Shown piece by piece: positions 48,109 through 56,868 of a stretch of DNA of 64,000 nt (position 1 is the first letter of the stretch; each line of letters begins with the position of its first letter). The notes under the pieces were generated by a model that was given only the letters and a program-made list of their open reading frames with translations, searched no databases and was not told the origin of the DNA. Location of the stretch: positions 597,649 through 661,648 of the forward strand of contig CAVWQV010000001.1 in assembly GCA_963757115.1 (NCBI GenBank), given 5' to 3'. Source of the stretch: CAVWQV01 sp963757115. Lineage in GTDB: Bacteria; Pseudomonadota; Alphaproteobacteria; Acetobacterales; Acetobacteraceae. Position numbers and translations under genes: made by a program.

Positions 48109-48330
48109 TCACCTCCAATTTCCCTGACCATAAGCTGCGTCGCAGTTTCGAGCAGGCATATAACATTTGTTCATCGGCTTTCTGGCTTCGCCCCGCGCCT
48201 CCTCCTCCTCACGGGATGGGGAGGAGGGTTGACCGGCGCGACCAGCATCGCTCGGGTTTCTATTGTCGGCGGAGTGAGCAGCGAACGCCGTCGGGAGGAT
48301 CAGCACCATCGCTAGAACTACGTGTTTCAT
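48109..48330 (-). CDS. small secreted hypothetical protein
   Basis: A 73-residue open frame with a good signal peptide, MKHVVLAMVLILPTAFAAHSA, then a Glu/Arg-rich region and two Cys. The end may be altered by a slip, because an overlapping frame (47865-48131) continues open. No family recognised. Confidence 0.4.
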   Translation of the reverse strand: MKHVVLAMVLILPTAFAAHSADNRNPSDAGRAGQPSSPSREEEEARGEARKPMNKCYMPARNCDAAYGQGNWR

Positions 48331-48382
48331 CCTTGCCTATTCCCCGATGGAACCCCGCTCAATCTAGGCTGGCGGGTAATGT

Positions 48383-48697
48383 TCATTTTAGCAGCTTTGC
48401 TTGCCGCTCCAACTCGCCGACTATACGCGTGATCTCGCCTTCGAACCTCATCACCAGGGCCTTTCCGATCGCCGCAGCGCTGTCGAGTTGGCGAGTCGTC
48501 TCCACGCTTTCGCGCCGCCCCGCCGAACTTCTGATGCTGTCTATTATTGCCGCGAGCCGGAATATGTCCCTGCTGATCTCCTGATCCCCGACCCTCGCTG
48601 CATAATCGAGAATTGCCGACAGCGGCATTGGCGGAAGCCGGTCTTGCAGAAAGATGTTGGCGTGGGAAGGCGACTGAAACCCGGAGTTTTGCATCAT
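48383..48697 (-). CDS. hypothetical helical protein
   Basis: A 104-residue frame from ATG 48697: PLSAILDYAARVGDQEISRDIFRLAAIIDSI then a helical C-terminus RFEGEITRIVGELERQAKLLK. Composition is protein-like on the minus strand. Another open frame ends at the same point (48697-48948), so this could be the C-terminal half of a slipped gene. Confidence 0.4.
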   Translation of the reverse strand: MMQNSGFQSPSHANIFLQDRLPPMPLSAILDYAARVGDQEISRDIFRLAAIIDSIRSSAGRRESVETTRQLDSAAAIGKALVMRFEGEITRIVGELERQAKLLK

Positions 48698-48944
48698 CAA
48701 CCAGTCAGAGCGAGTGGCTCGATATTGTCCATGACAGACGACATGAGCCCCTTGAGCAAACGCGCCGACGTCAGGCTTTCGCCGAGACCCTGGCGTTGTG
48801 CGAGCATAAGGGCTGTCCTCGTCTGCTGCCGGCCAACGTTCCATCCGAAATGGGAAATTGGATTCGACCTCCGTCGCTCCAAATTGCGAGCCGCCGAGAT
48901 TAGTGGATTTCGTGGTCTTCGAGTGTCCTGGCGAAACTCTCCCG

Positions 48945-49584
48945 TCACCGCCCGTTGTTGGGAACGCCTCCCGCCACTTGCTGCGTCTCCTGATACACCT
49001 CGATCTGATTGAACGGCAACGCCGGCTGGCCGACCAGATAAATCTTGCTGCCGCCCAGTGTGATGATGGTGCCCCCGAAACCATCACCCTTCGCCCTATA
49101 CGAACCGAGCAAAGAGGCGTCGGCCTCAATGCGGTCGCCATGCGAGGCCCCGAAACCTCTACCGTCAGGTCGCCACTACCTGCATGGACGATGTACATCG
49201 CATTCCAGCCGCCGATCACATCGAGCGAACCGGTGCCGACAATGAACGTGGCGCCACCACTTCCCGAGTTCGCCGTCACCGAATCGACCATCGCCGCTCG
49301 TCACCACCAGCCCGGGGGGCGGGGTTGAGAAACATAAAGGTCCGTGTGCCGGAGCCGAGCGCTACATTGCTCGCCGCGGCGTCGGCCCGAAGGTTAACTG
49401 TATCCATGCCGTCTGGCACGGACTGCTGCACAAGTCCGAAGCGCCTATCAGGCCGCGATCGACCGCCTCGCAGGGTGCTGTATCGCAGCCCAGCCACGAG
49501 CCCGCGCAAAGTAGTTAGCCGTCTTCTTGTTCGGCGCTGGCTTTGCGACCTCTTCTGCAACGACTGAAAGAGTTCAAGCCCCAT
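48945..49584 (-). pseudogene. RTX/hemolysin-type beta-roll-like protein fragment, frame slips
   Basis: Pieces in several frames read like the Gly/Asp-rich end of an RTX-type or similar surface protein: DTVNLRADAAASNVALGSGTRTF, then SVTANSGSGGATFIVGTGSLDVIGGW, then GDRIEADASLLGSYRAKGDGFGGTIITLGGSKIYLVG and an end PNNGR with TGA at 48945-48947. The calcium-binding nonapeptides are not exact, so the family call is tentative. The 5' end is unclear. Confidence 0.4.
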
Positions 49585-49928
49585 TCAGACTGACCTCGTC
49601 TTCTCCGACAATCTCCAGAAGCCCTAGATCGAAATCAGGGTCGTTGTTCTCGGCGGAAAGGACACGAAACCTCTTCTTTGCGTCCAGCATCATGCAGTCG
49701 CCGCCGTTCTCCAGCAGTCATAGCTAGCATTTTTGGTGGCCTCGTCATTCGCGCCGTGCTAACAAATTTCCTGCAGGTTATCGCGGCTGAGGCAAGCAAG
49801 GGCGGCCGGCGTGTAAAGTGTATGACCATCTCGGGCTTTATCTATTGCTGGTCGGCATGAGCAAGCGTAGCTATTGGTACAAGCGGAACCGCAAGGGTTG
49901 CGGCGAATAACGGGGCGGCTTCTCTCAT
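49574..49928 (-). pseudogene. small secreted protein, frame slips
   Basis: Starts at ATG 49928 with a signal peptide, MREAAPLFAATLAVPLVPIA. After a slip it continues DGHTLYTPAALACLSRDNLQEIC, and after another ENGGDCMMLDAKKRFRVLSAE and LGLLEIVGEDEVSLNGA, with TGA at 49574. Two Cys-containing blocks and the terminal strand pattern resemble the exported protein at 11100-11477. Needs at least two one-base corrections. Confidence 0.45.
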
Positions 49929-50127
49929 TGGTCGGGTCTTCGTTGGCGAGTCGAACGGATGATCCATACAAGTGAGACGCGCGGCAAGCCCAGGATCGGG
50001 CGGTTGCGTCACGCGCAAGTCACTGGCGTTTAAATGGCACCCGTTTCATCGTTCGGCCTTTCGCGAGGCCCTGGCGCCTAATCCGCCGCGCTGCTATCGG
50101 GTTCTTTGATTTAGAAACTTCGTGCCA

Positions 50128-50385
50128 CTATCTCCAACTCTCCACTCCCCCATGGCCTGAGCACGTCCTTTGGTGATGATGCGAGTAACTATGGGTTCCA
50201 TCCCGGCAGTGGGCAGAGACCTTGCCATAGCCGAGTTTGCCTCTCGCGTTGGACCGTGACCCATTGACCCGTCCGACGACTGATAATAGCGATGGCTGGA
50301 AGAGGTATCGCGGCGAGGACGGGAGTGCTTGTAAAGAGCGCTACGCAAAGGAGCGCAAGTGCTATCCGGTGAAAGGCCAGCTACC
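50128..50385 (-). pseudogene. DUF3761-like secreted protein, frame slips
   Basis: Three frames combine to give a hydrophobic start ALLCVALFTSTPVLAAIP, then SSHRYYQSSDGSMGHGP, then VSAHCRDGTHSYSHHHQRTCSGHGGVESW and a TAG at 50128-50130. The C-terminal CRDGT-x-SYS-x-H-x(3)-TCSGHGGV block is the DUF3761 signature. Function unknown; probably exported. The exact start is not clear. Confidence 0.6.
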
Positions 50386-50519
50386 AAGCACCTGTTGTCA
50401 GTAACAGGTCTGCGTGATCCGTTCTTCTACGCTTGCAACCTGCCGGCTCCCGCGACAAGTCGCAGAGACCCGAGCCCGTTGCGGCCTGCTTGGTGGTGCT
50501 AAGCTTGGCTCCGCGCGTA

Positions 50520-50995
50520 TTACTTCTGCGTCTGTTGCTGCATAGGTGGCGGAGTGACGCTCCAGCTCTCCTGACGAATTTTCCATCCGTTGCCGTCGCG
50601 CACATCTACGTCGGACCAGTAGCCCGCAATAGGCATTGTATTGTTCGGTAGGGCCAGCGTGCCGCTCCATGCGCCTGATCTCGACATGATATTCGGCAGA
50701 GCCTACACGACATTCGTCAGCGTGCTCGGATTTACCGTATAAACCTTGCGACAACCTTCCAGGGACTTCGTGATCGCCGCCCTGCCGGAGATGATCCCAA
50801 ACGGGGTAACCTGCATGGCATCTTCGGTATACAGCTCGGTGTGAGCCGGGATATCTTTCGCGATCATCGTCCGGTTCCAGGCGTCCAGCATGTCAGACCA
50901 GCTTGTTGCGCGTCTCCATCCGTATTCTGCGCCGAGACCGGTAACATCCATCCCGCGCTGATGACAATGGCGAGACATGTCCTACGCATGACCAT
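50520..50995 (-). pseudogene. SnoaL-like/NTF2-fold secreted protein, frame slip and in-frame TAG
   Basis: The signal peptide MRRTCLAIVISAGWMLPVSAQ (ATG 50995 or 50989 after GGAGAGG) is in one frame. The domain then continues in another from WSDMLDAWNRTMIAKDIPAHTELY through GIISGRAAITKSLEGC. An in-frame TAG near 50,703 is followed by the expected continuation MPIAGYWSDVDVRDGNGWKIRQESW to TAA at 50520. This is the SnoaL/DUF4440 NTF2-like pattern. Confidence 0.55.
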
Positions 50996-51107
50996 CACCT
51001 CTCCGACATTCCTGGTCGTTAACTATTACGGTTGCATGGGCAACGAGATGGTCAAGTGGGAAGGGGAGCCGGGCCGCAATCGGTTGGACGACACGCGGCT
51101 CCCAGTT

Positions 51108-51141
51108 ACAAAAGAACCCACCCCGAGCGATCGGGGTGGGT
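51108..51141 (-). terminator. Rho-independent terminator candidate
   Basis: A 9-base-pair stem, ACCCACCCC (51116-51124) and GGGGTGGGT (51133-51141). On the minus strand it is followed by TTCTTTTGT. It would end a minus-strand transcript coming from above 51,141, where I cannot define a gene. Confidence 0.6.
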
Positions 51142-51380
51142 CTCTGTCTCAGATCAGCGCCCCAAGCAAGCCTGAATTGGGCGGCGATCACCGAAGAGTG
51201 GAAGAAGAACGGGAGTGCGCGCCTATTCCCGTCGCCGTATGAGCCGCCTTCTTCATATTGGCACCGAGCATTTCGACTTCAGTTTCACAAAGCCTCTCAG
51301 TTCCCGTGGAGGCGGCGAGCGCCTCGATTGGCTCGATCTCGCGGGCGCAGGGGTGACTTCCCCTCGGCGCGCCGCAAGCA

Positions 51381-51865
51381 GCTTCCACCGGCCAATGCGG
51401 ACAACATTCGGAGTTTTTACTTTCAGGGTTTAGATAGCCTGCGCCGCAGAGGCTACGACGCGGCAGGGACCATGGGTGAGCGGTAGCTGGAGTTTCGCGC
51501 CGAGATCGTCAATTCCTTTAAGCCCATCGCTGACAGTCTTCGCGACACAATGTAGGTACTTCAATCGCCATCTCGACGGGATCTTTCGCAAGTGTTTGGA
51601 CGTGGCGCTGAAGCGACTGCATCCCGAAGGGAAGGGGTCGCTTCAGAGGCGTATCGACAGTTTGCCGGAAACGCTTGGCATCGCCAGCAATGAAGGATGG
51701 GCGCACGAAATTCGCGATCTTGGTAACGACGCCTCGCATGAGGAGGAGCCGTTTAGCGATGCGGAAGCCAAGTCCTTGCACGCCTTCACAGAGATGTTTC
51801 TGACGTATGCGTTTTCGCTCCCCGGTATGCTGAACGAGCGCAGGGCACCTCCTCCGCCCGCGTAG
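51381..51865 (+). pseudogene. DUF4145-like protein, interrupted
   Basis: The first piece, ANADNIRSFYFQGLDSLRRRGYDAAGTM, ends at about 51,475. The continuation expected for DUF4145, FRKCLDVALKRL, resumes at about 51,588 and runs through WAHEIRDLGNDASHEEEPFS to 51,865. Between them lie about 110 bases that do not belong to the domain and contain a stop. DUF4145 domains are found in restriction- and defence-associated proteins, but alone here. The true start is not defined. Confidence 0.55.
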
Positions 51866-51951
51866 TCTTCGGTTCGCGTCCCTACCGACGTGATTTGACG
51901 CCCCGCCCACCACGACGCGTCGTGCGCACAGACGTCAGGAGCACTGTCCCG

Positions 51952-52113
51952 ATGCCCGAGCCAGCTCGTCGCACCAACACCGCCTGGATACCCTACCGGG
52001 CTTTGGCGAAGGAGCGCCAGCTCGCTCAGGCGCGCGAGTTGCTGCTTCAATTCGAGGAGCACCACGGGCGCCCGCCGGTGAGCGAGTTGGAAATCCCTTC
52101 GCTGGGCCGCTAG
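51952..52113 (+). CDS. small hypothetical protein
   Basis: A 53-residue charged protein, with ELLLQFEEHHGRPPVSELEIPSLGR at the C-terminus. ATG 51952. Convergent with the minus-strand operon. No family recognised; coding is supported only by composition. Confidence 0.4.
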   Translation: MPEPARRTNTAWIPYRALAKERQLAQARELLLQFEEHHGRPPVSELEIPSLGR

Positions 52114-52129
52114 CAGCCCGGAGGACGGC

Positions 52130-52455
52130 GTGATCGAGCCGCGCGACGGCGCTAACGGGCCGCTAGCGGCGGAGCGCAGCAGCCCGGCGCCAGCCAATTG
52201 TTGTTTCACGGCAAACCTCTCGCCCACGGCTAACCCTATCAAGCTGCGGTCCAACGCGTCGCGATCGAGCATCTCGCCCTTAGGCGGCGGTGCGACGCCA
52301 GCCTTGGCGAGCAAGCGCACAATGTCGGTCGGCAACTGAACATCATCCGACCGCTTGGTGTCGGCGGCAGCGGTGATGGAGACGAAGCGGGCCGGGTCGG
52401 CGTACACGGCCGTCACGTCCATGCCGTCCACCTTCATCCGGCGTGTGATCGGCAT
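52130..52455 (-). CDS. hypothetical protein, paralogue of the next upstream gene
   Basis: About 100 residues before a probable slip. The second half reads LPTDIVRLLAKAGVAPPPKGEMLDRDALDRSLIGLAVGERFAVKQQLAGAGLL. It parallels the 52467-52760 product (RRLLDRAGIVPPPAGKVLEFDAVNSKL ... KVALSERGLL), so the two arose by duplication. The open frame runs on to 51643 across other genes, and a stop near 52,150 in another frame is the likelier end. Unknown function. Confidence 0.5.
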
Positions 52456-52466
52456 AGCTCAGCCTC

Positions 52467-52760
52467 CTAGCCGATCCGCCGGCCGGGCGTGAGCAGGCCG
52501 CGCTCCGATAGCGCGACTTTCACCTGCATCCGCTCGGCCGTGTCGAACTTGGCCGCATCAAGCTTGCTGTTCACCGCATCGAATTCGAGCACCTTTCCTG
52601 CGGGCGGCGGCACGATGCCCGCGCGATCGAGCAAGCGCCGCAGCGCGCGCGGCACTTCGACAGTTTGTGGTTGTTCGCCCACAGCAGCGAGGGCTTCTGG
52701 CGTCGCGCCGACGGAGATGGAACCGCCGCTGCTGGCGGTTATCCGGTCAATGAACGGCAT
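52467..52760 (-). CDS. hypothetical protein, paralogue of the downstream gene
   Basis: A 97-residue complete frame: a variable N-terminus, then the shared core LLDRAGIVPPPAGKVLEFDAVNSKLDAAKFDTAERMQVKVALSERGLL. The L-x-R/K-A-G-(I/V)-x-PPP-x-G pattern is common to both paralogues. It immediately precedes the 52455 gene and follows the 53078 gene with no gap. No family recognised. Confidence 0.6.
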   Translation of the reverse strand: MPFIDRITASSGGSISVGATPEALAAVGEQPQTVEVPRALRRLLDRAGIVPPPAGKVLEFDAVNSKLDAAKFDTAERMQVKVALSERGLLTPGRRIG

Positions 52761-53078
52761 CTATTCGTCCTCCTCGGGCTCGCATTCTGGCTCGGCCACG
52801 ACGGCCCGTGTCGCGACCGGCGCCCCCGGCACGGGCTCGGCGAGAGGGTCGCGCAGCAGCGCGCGAAGAAAGCCGCGCCAGTGCGTCGCGGCGGCCTCGG
52901 CCTGATCAGTGGTTACGCGAATGGCGGGGCGCTGACCGCCTGCCGTCGGCATGAATCCCGGCAGCAATACGGCAGGCAGGGCGACGTCGGCCTGGGCCGG
53001 TATCGAACCTGGCATCAGGCGCAGCGCGGCGGCTGCGCCAAGGATCGGCCGCAGCACACCCTCCATCTCGCCGGTCAA
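52761..53078 (-). CDS. hypothetical protein with acidic C-terminus
   Basis: A 105-residue protein; TTDQAEAAATHWRGFLRALL is likely helical, and it ends ECEPEEDE. ATG 53078 overlaps the stop of the upstream gene. Its stop abuts the ATG at 52760. Not recognised. Confidence 0.55.
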   Translation of the reverse strand: MTGEMEGVLRPILGAAAALRLMPGSIPAQADVALPAVLLPGFMPTAGGQRPAIRVTTDQAEAAATHWRGFLRALLRDPLAEPVPGAPVATRAVVAEPECEPEEDE

Positions 53079-53757
53079 CGCGTGCAGCCGCGCACCGTGC
53101 GTTCGATCACGTGCTCGATGACGACGGAGCGGACGAAGCTTTCGTGCCGGCTTTCCAGTGCCGTGATCTCGTTCGTGGTCAGCGCGATCTCGCGCTCCAC
53201 ACCGTCGAACGCTACCAATGCTGTGGCGGCGCGCTCGCGATCGGCGGCGAGCTGCTCGACCAACCGCTGGCGCTCGAACTCACCAAGCGAGGGCAGGGGT
53301 CCGGCCCCTGTGCCCTGCCGCCCCGCAGCATCCAGTCGATCAGCCCACGCGCCTTGACGCCTTGCAGTTCGGCCGACTCCGTCTCGGTTACGGCCGGGCG
53401 CCCATGTGGTGAGGGAGTCGCGCCGACCTTGCTCAAGGCGCGCAAGCTTTCGCGCTTTCGATCGACCCAGGCGAGGTAGCAGACCAACTGCGCACGGGCG
53501 GGGCTCAGGTCGGTGATGTCGATATCGAGCTCGCTCGCACTGGGCGGCGCGCCTTCGGTGATGTCATCCCCGGGTTGGGTCGCCTCGGCGAAGGCGTCGG
53601 CGGCAGCCTCGCGCGCTGCGATGGCAGCGCAGGCGGCTTCGCGTTCGTTCGCGACCTGACCGCGGATGTCGGCCTCGATCACGTCACGCACCAGTTGGAG
53701 CCCAGCCCGGCGGCGCGCGAGCTCGAACGGATCGGTGATTTCAGCAGGCTCGGCCAT
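53075..53757 (-). CDS. hypothetical coiled-coil protein, one frame slip
   Basis: About 227 residues after joining two frames near 53,295. The first is MAEPAEITDPFELARRRAGL ... DITDLSPARAQLVCYLAWVDRKRESL ... GLIDWMLRGG. The second is SLGEFERQRLVEQLAADRERAATALVAFDGVEREIALTTNEITALESRH in parts, to 53075. Strongly helical, possibly coiled-coil. ATG 53757 follows AAGGAAG, 2 bases after the zinc-finger gene stop. Confidence 0.55.
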
Positions 53758-53759
53758 CT

Positions 53760-53938
53760 TCAACTTCCTTGGGTTCGTGTGCCGCACGGAAAGCGCCGGC
53801 CGAGCCGAGCGTTGGTTCGCGCCTTCGCGGCGATTTCGCGGGCGCATGCGGTGCATGACCGTTCGCTAACCCCCGCAGCGCGGCTTAGCTCGCGATTGAA
53901 GGAGGATGCGGGCTTCTCGCGTTCGCAAATGTAACAGG
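53760..53938 (-). CDS. small zinc-finger protein, 5' end lost at the contig join
   Basis: The frame reads CYICEREKPASSFNREL ... ERSCTACAREIAAKAR and ends at TGA 53760-53762. Two CxxC pairs suggest a zinc ribbon of about 58 residues. The first Cys codon is 53936-53934, next to the mycobacterial sequence, so the start is missing. First visible gene of a five-gene minus-strand operon. Confidence 0.55.
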
Positions 53939-53945
53939 CTCCCCC
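53930..53945. other. chimeric junction between alphaproteobacterial and mycobacterial DNA
   Basis: On the minus strand the mshC frame matches its family up to HAES-VTGE (GAG at 53941-53939). The next bases begin the zinc-finger frame, and no mshC sequence follows. Gene content and synteny change completely at this point. Confidence 0.85.
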
Positions 53946-54743
53946 GTGACGATTCGGCGTGCGCGGCCGAGAACTCGTGGTGCGGGAAGATCAGATCCGA
54001 CCCGCCGCCCTGGATGTCCAAACCGGTACCGATCGGCTGAGCGCGATCGCCGCGCACTCCACGTGCCAGCCGGGGCGGCCCGGGCCGAACGGCGACGGCC
54101 AGCTCGGCTCGCCGGTGCGGGCGGCCGACCACAGCAATGCGTCCAGTTCGTCGGCCTTGCCGGGACGGTCCGGGTCACCGCCACGCTCGGCGAACAGCCG
54201 CGCCATCGTGTCGCGGTCATAACCCGACTCGTAACCGAACTGCGGCGTTGCGTCGGCTCGGAAGTAGACGTCCGGATGGTCGGGGTCATCGACACGTATG
54301 CGGCCCCGGATGCGAGCATCTTCTCGACGAGCTCGACCACTTCCTCTACGGCCTCGGTCGCCGCGACGTAGTCGCGCGGCGGCAACACCCGCAACGCGGC
54401 CATGTCGTCGCGGAACAGGTCGATTTCGCGGGCCCAGCTCACGCCAGTCGACGCCGTCGCGATGCGCACGCTCGAACAGCGGATCGTCGACGTCGGTGAC
54501 GTTCTGCACGTAATGCACGTCGTGGCCGGCATCGAGCCAGACGCGGTGGACCAGATCGAACGCCAGATACGTCGCCGCGTGGCCTAGGTGGGTGGCGTCG
54601 TAAGGCGTGATGCCGCAGACGTACATCGTGGCTGTCGACCCAGACGCCACCGGACGGACCTGGCGATCGGAGCTGTCGTACAGCCGCAGTTCCGGCCCTC
54701 GGCCCGGCACCACCGGAACCGGCGGGGAGGACCACGTTTGCAT
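53939..54743 (-). CDS. mshC: cysteine:glucosaminyl-inositol ligase, 3'-truncated, frame slips
   Basis: MshC joins cysteine to GlcN-inositol in mycothiol synthesis and is an actinobacterial enzyme. MQTWSSPPVPVVPGRGPELRLYDSSDRQVRPV and CGITPYDATHLGHAATYLAFDL (HIGH-like) match Mycobacterium MshC. Later pieces in other frames are DDMAALRVLPPRDYVAATEA, FGYESGYDRDTMARL and GGSDLIFPHHEFSAAHAES. The gene stops at about residue 265 of roughly 410 because of the chimeric join, so the KMSKS motif is absent. Confidence 0.88.
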
Positions 54744-54768
54744 GCTGTCGAGTGTAATGCCGGACCAT

Positions 54769-55519
54769 CTACCAGCCGCGCGCCGGATGGCGTCGAGCAG
54801 CTCGGACGACTTCCGGGCGGCACATCAGGAAGTCGGGCAGGTACGGGTCGAGCTGGTTGTAGCGCAGCGGAGAGCCGTCGAGCCGGCTGGCGTGCAAGCC
54901 CGCGGCGAGCACGACACCGGCCGGTGCCGCGTTGTCCCACTCCCACTGGCCGCCCGCATGCAGGTAGGCGTCGACGTCGCCGCGCACGACGGCCATCGCC
55001 TTGGCGCCGGCCGACCCGATCGGCACGGCTTCCATTGCGACGGCGTGGCTCATCCGGTAGAGCAGCGACGGTGGCCGGTTCGCGCTGACGGCCATCCGGA
55101 TCGGGTCCGAGACAGTGGGGCCGGACTCGACGCGCACGGTGTCGCTGCGGTACAGCTCACCAACGGCGGGCAGTGCGACGGCGGCGTCGCTGATCTCGGC
55201 GCCCGCCTGCCACAGCGCGACGTGGACGGCCCAGTCGTCGCGCCCGCGGTACGAGAATTCCTGCGTGCCGTCGAGCGGGTCGACGATCCAGACCCGGTCT
55301 GCGCAGCCTGGTCAGGTCGTCGTGCGCCTCCTCCGACAGCACGCCGTCCTCGGGCCTCTCGTCGCGCAGCCGTTCGAGAATCAGCGCATTGGCCCGCTTG
55401 TCGCCCGCTGCGCCCAGCGCGCGCGGATCGAGGAACCCGAGCTCGTCGCGGACGCCGAGCAGCAGCTTGCCGGCGTCCTTGGCGAGCTCGGCGGCCAGCG
55501 CCGCGTCAGTCAGAGTCAT
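54769..55519 (-). CDS. cysQ: 3'-phosphoadenosine 5'-phosphate phosphatase, frame slips
   Basis: Inositol-monophosphatase-fold enzyme of sulfate assimilation (Rv2131c type). The first frame has AGKLLLGVRDELGFLDP and DGVLSEEAHDDLTRL. After a slip near 55,305 it should read RVWIVDPLDGTQEFSYRGRDDWAVHVALW (metal-binding DPLDGT). The last frame has IGSAGAKAMAVVRGDVDAYLHAGGQWEWDNAAPAGVVL. Start ATG 55519. mshC follows 25 bases downstream, as in mycobacteria. Confidence 0.9.
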
Positions 55520-56056
55520 GGAATCGGGCGTCGCCAGGATTCTGAACAGCATGTTGTTCACGTCGAGTTGTTGATTCGGCTATCCACTCGCTGGTGAAGC
55601 CGGGCGCCTTGGCGAGGCCTGGTGCCAAGTCCCGGCGACGCGCCCTCGATCCGCGTCGAGGACGCGGATCTCGACCGCATCTTGTCGTCATCGACTGCGC
55701 GAGTCGGCTGCATCGCCGAGCAACGCTTCCAGTGCGGCACGTACAGCGGCATCTCGACTGTACCTCTCCGCGCACGCGGAGTCCCGATCGGCTCACTTCC
55801 CATTGCTTGACGCTATCAAGTGACGCGAACTTGCTGATCACCCGCGGCTTCAAGAATCGCCATGACTCCGAGGGAAGACCGGCGGCCCTTTGGCTGCAAC
55901 GAGATTCACGTTATGCAGCGTGGCGGCGCCGTCGACGAAGGCGTTTAAGGGCGCCGCTCAGTATTCCGCTTCGCCGCATGCGCCACGTGATTCGTTCGAC
56001 GCTGGCTGACGAGTTCACCGAACGTCGAACGTTCTCGGCATCGCACCGGAGGCTAC
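55520..56056. other. mycobacterial intergenic or unreadable region
   Basis: About 540 bases between cysQ and the SCO1664-type gene. Short frames exist on both strands, but none shows a recognisable family or start signal. A small mycobacterial gene may be hidden by frame slips. Confidence 0.4.
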
Positions 56057-56868
56057 TCAGAACGCCGGCCACGGAATCGGCCGGCGGCGGTCCGGGCCGG
56101 CATCACCGGGTTGTCCAGCAACGCCTCCGCGCGCCGACGCAGGGCCGCGATCTCGCGGCCGGTGATGTGCTCTGCGCAGCGCTTCGCCCAGCGAGTCCGT
56201 GAAGCGCGTCGCGCAGCCGCTCGACGGTGCCCAGCGTGTCGTCGTCGATCGGCTTGCCGGCCCAGCCCCACAGCACCGTGCGCAGCTTGTCCTCGACGTG
56301 CAGGCTCACGCCGTGGTCCACCCCGTACACGTGGCCGTCCAACCCGACCAGGATGTGCCCGCCCTTGCGGTCGGCGTTGTTGATCAGCACGTCGAACACC
56401 GCCATCCGCCGCAGCCGACGTCGTCGGCGTGCACCAGCGTGACCTCGTCACCCGCGTAGTCGTATGCCCGCAGCACCGGCAGGAAGCCCGGCGGCAACCT
56501 TGCCCGCCGGGAACAGGTCGACCAGATCGGGAACTGCCGGGTCTCGACCTCGCTTGCGTCGCCGGGCTGTTCCACCCACAGCTGCACCATTCCGGTCCCG
56601 GCTGGCCCATCGCGAATGATGGTGTGCGGCACGATGTTCCAGCCCAACGCCTCCGACACCAAATATGCGGCCACCTCACGGCCCGCCAGCGTGCCGTCGG
56701 GGAAGTCCCACAGCGGCTGCTCGCCGGCGACCGGTTTGTACACGCAATGCACGCTGTGGTCGGCCAGCGTCGCCTCGCACAGGAAGGTCGCGTTGCTTGC
56801 CGAGCGGATGCGCCCGATGACGGTCAGTTCGCCGGACTGCAGATCGCGTCGTCATGACTCGGCGTCAT
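56057..56868 (-). CDS. SCO1664 family protein (Rv2133c-like), frame slips
   Basis: Kinase-like-fold protein of unknown function conserved in actinobacteria. Start ATG 56868. After a slip near 56,840: GELTVIGRIRSASNATFLCEA, VYKPVAGEQPLWDFPDGTLAGREVAAYL, AVFDVLINNADRKGGHILVG, GVDHGVSLH and LRTVLWGWAGKPIDDD. The C-terminus is restored as RRPIPWPAF with TGA at 56057. ATG overlaps the DUF3090 stop (ATGA). Confidence 0.85.

Noticed and set aside
45760..53938. Direct repeat of the tRNA-Lys 3' end as a right attachment site
   Set aside because: Reading through the region I did not see a copy of the 3' end. It may lie beyond the join.
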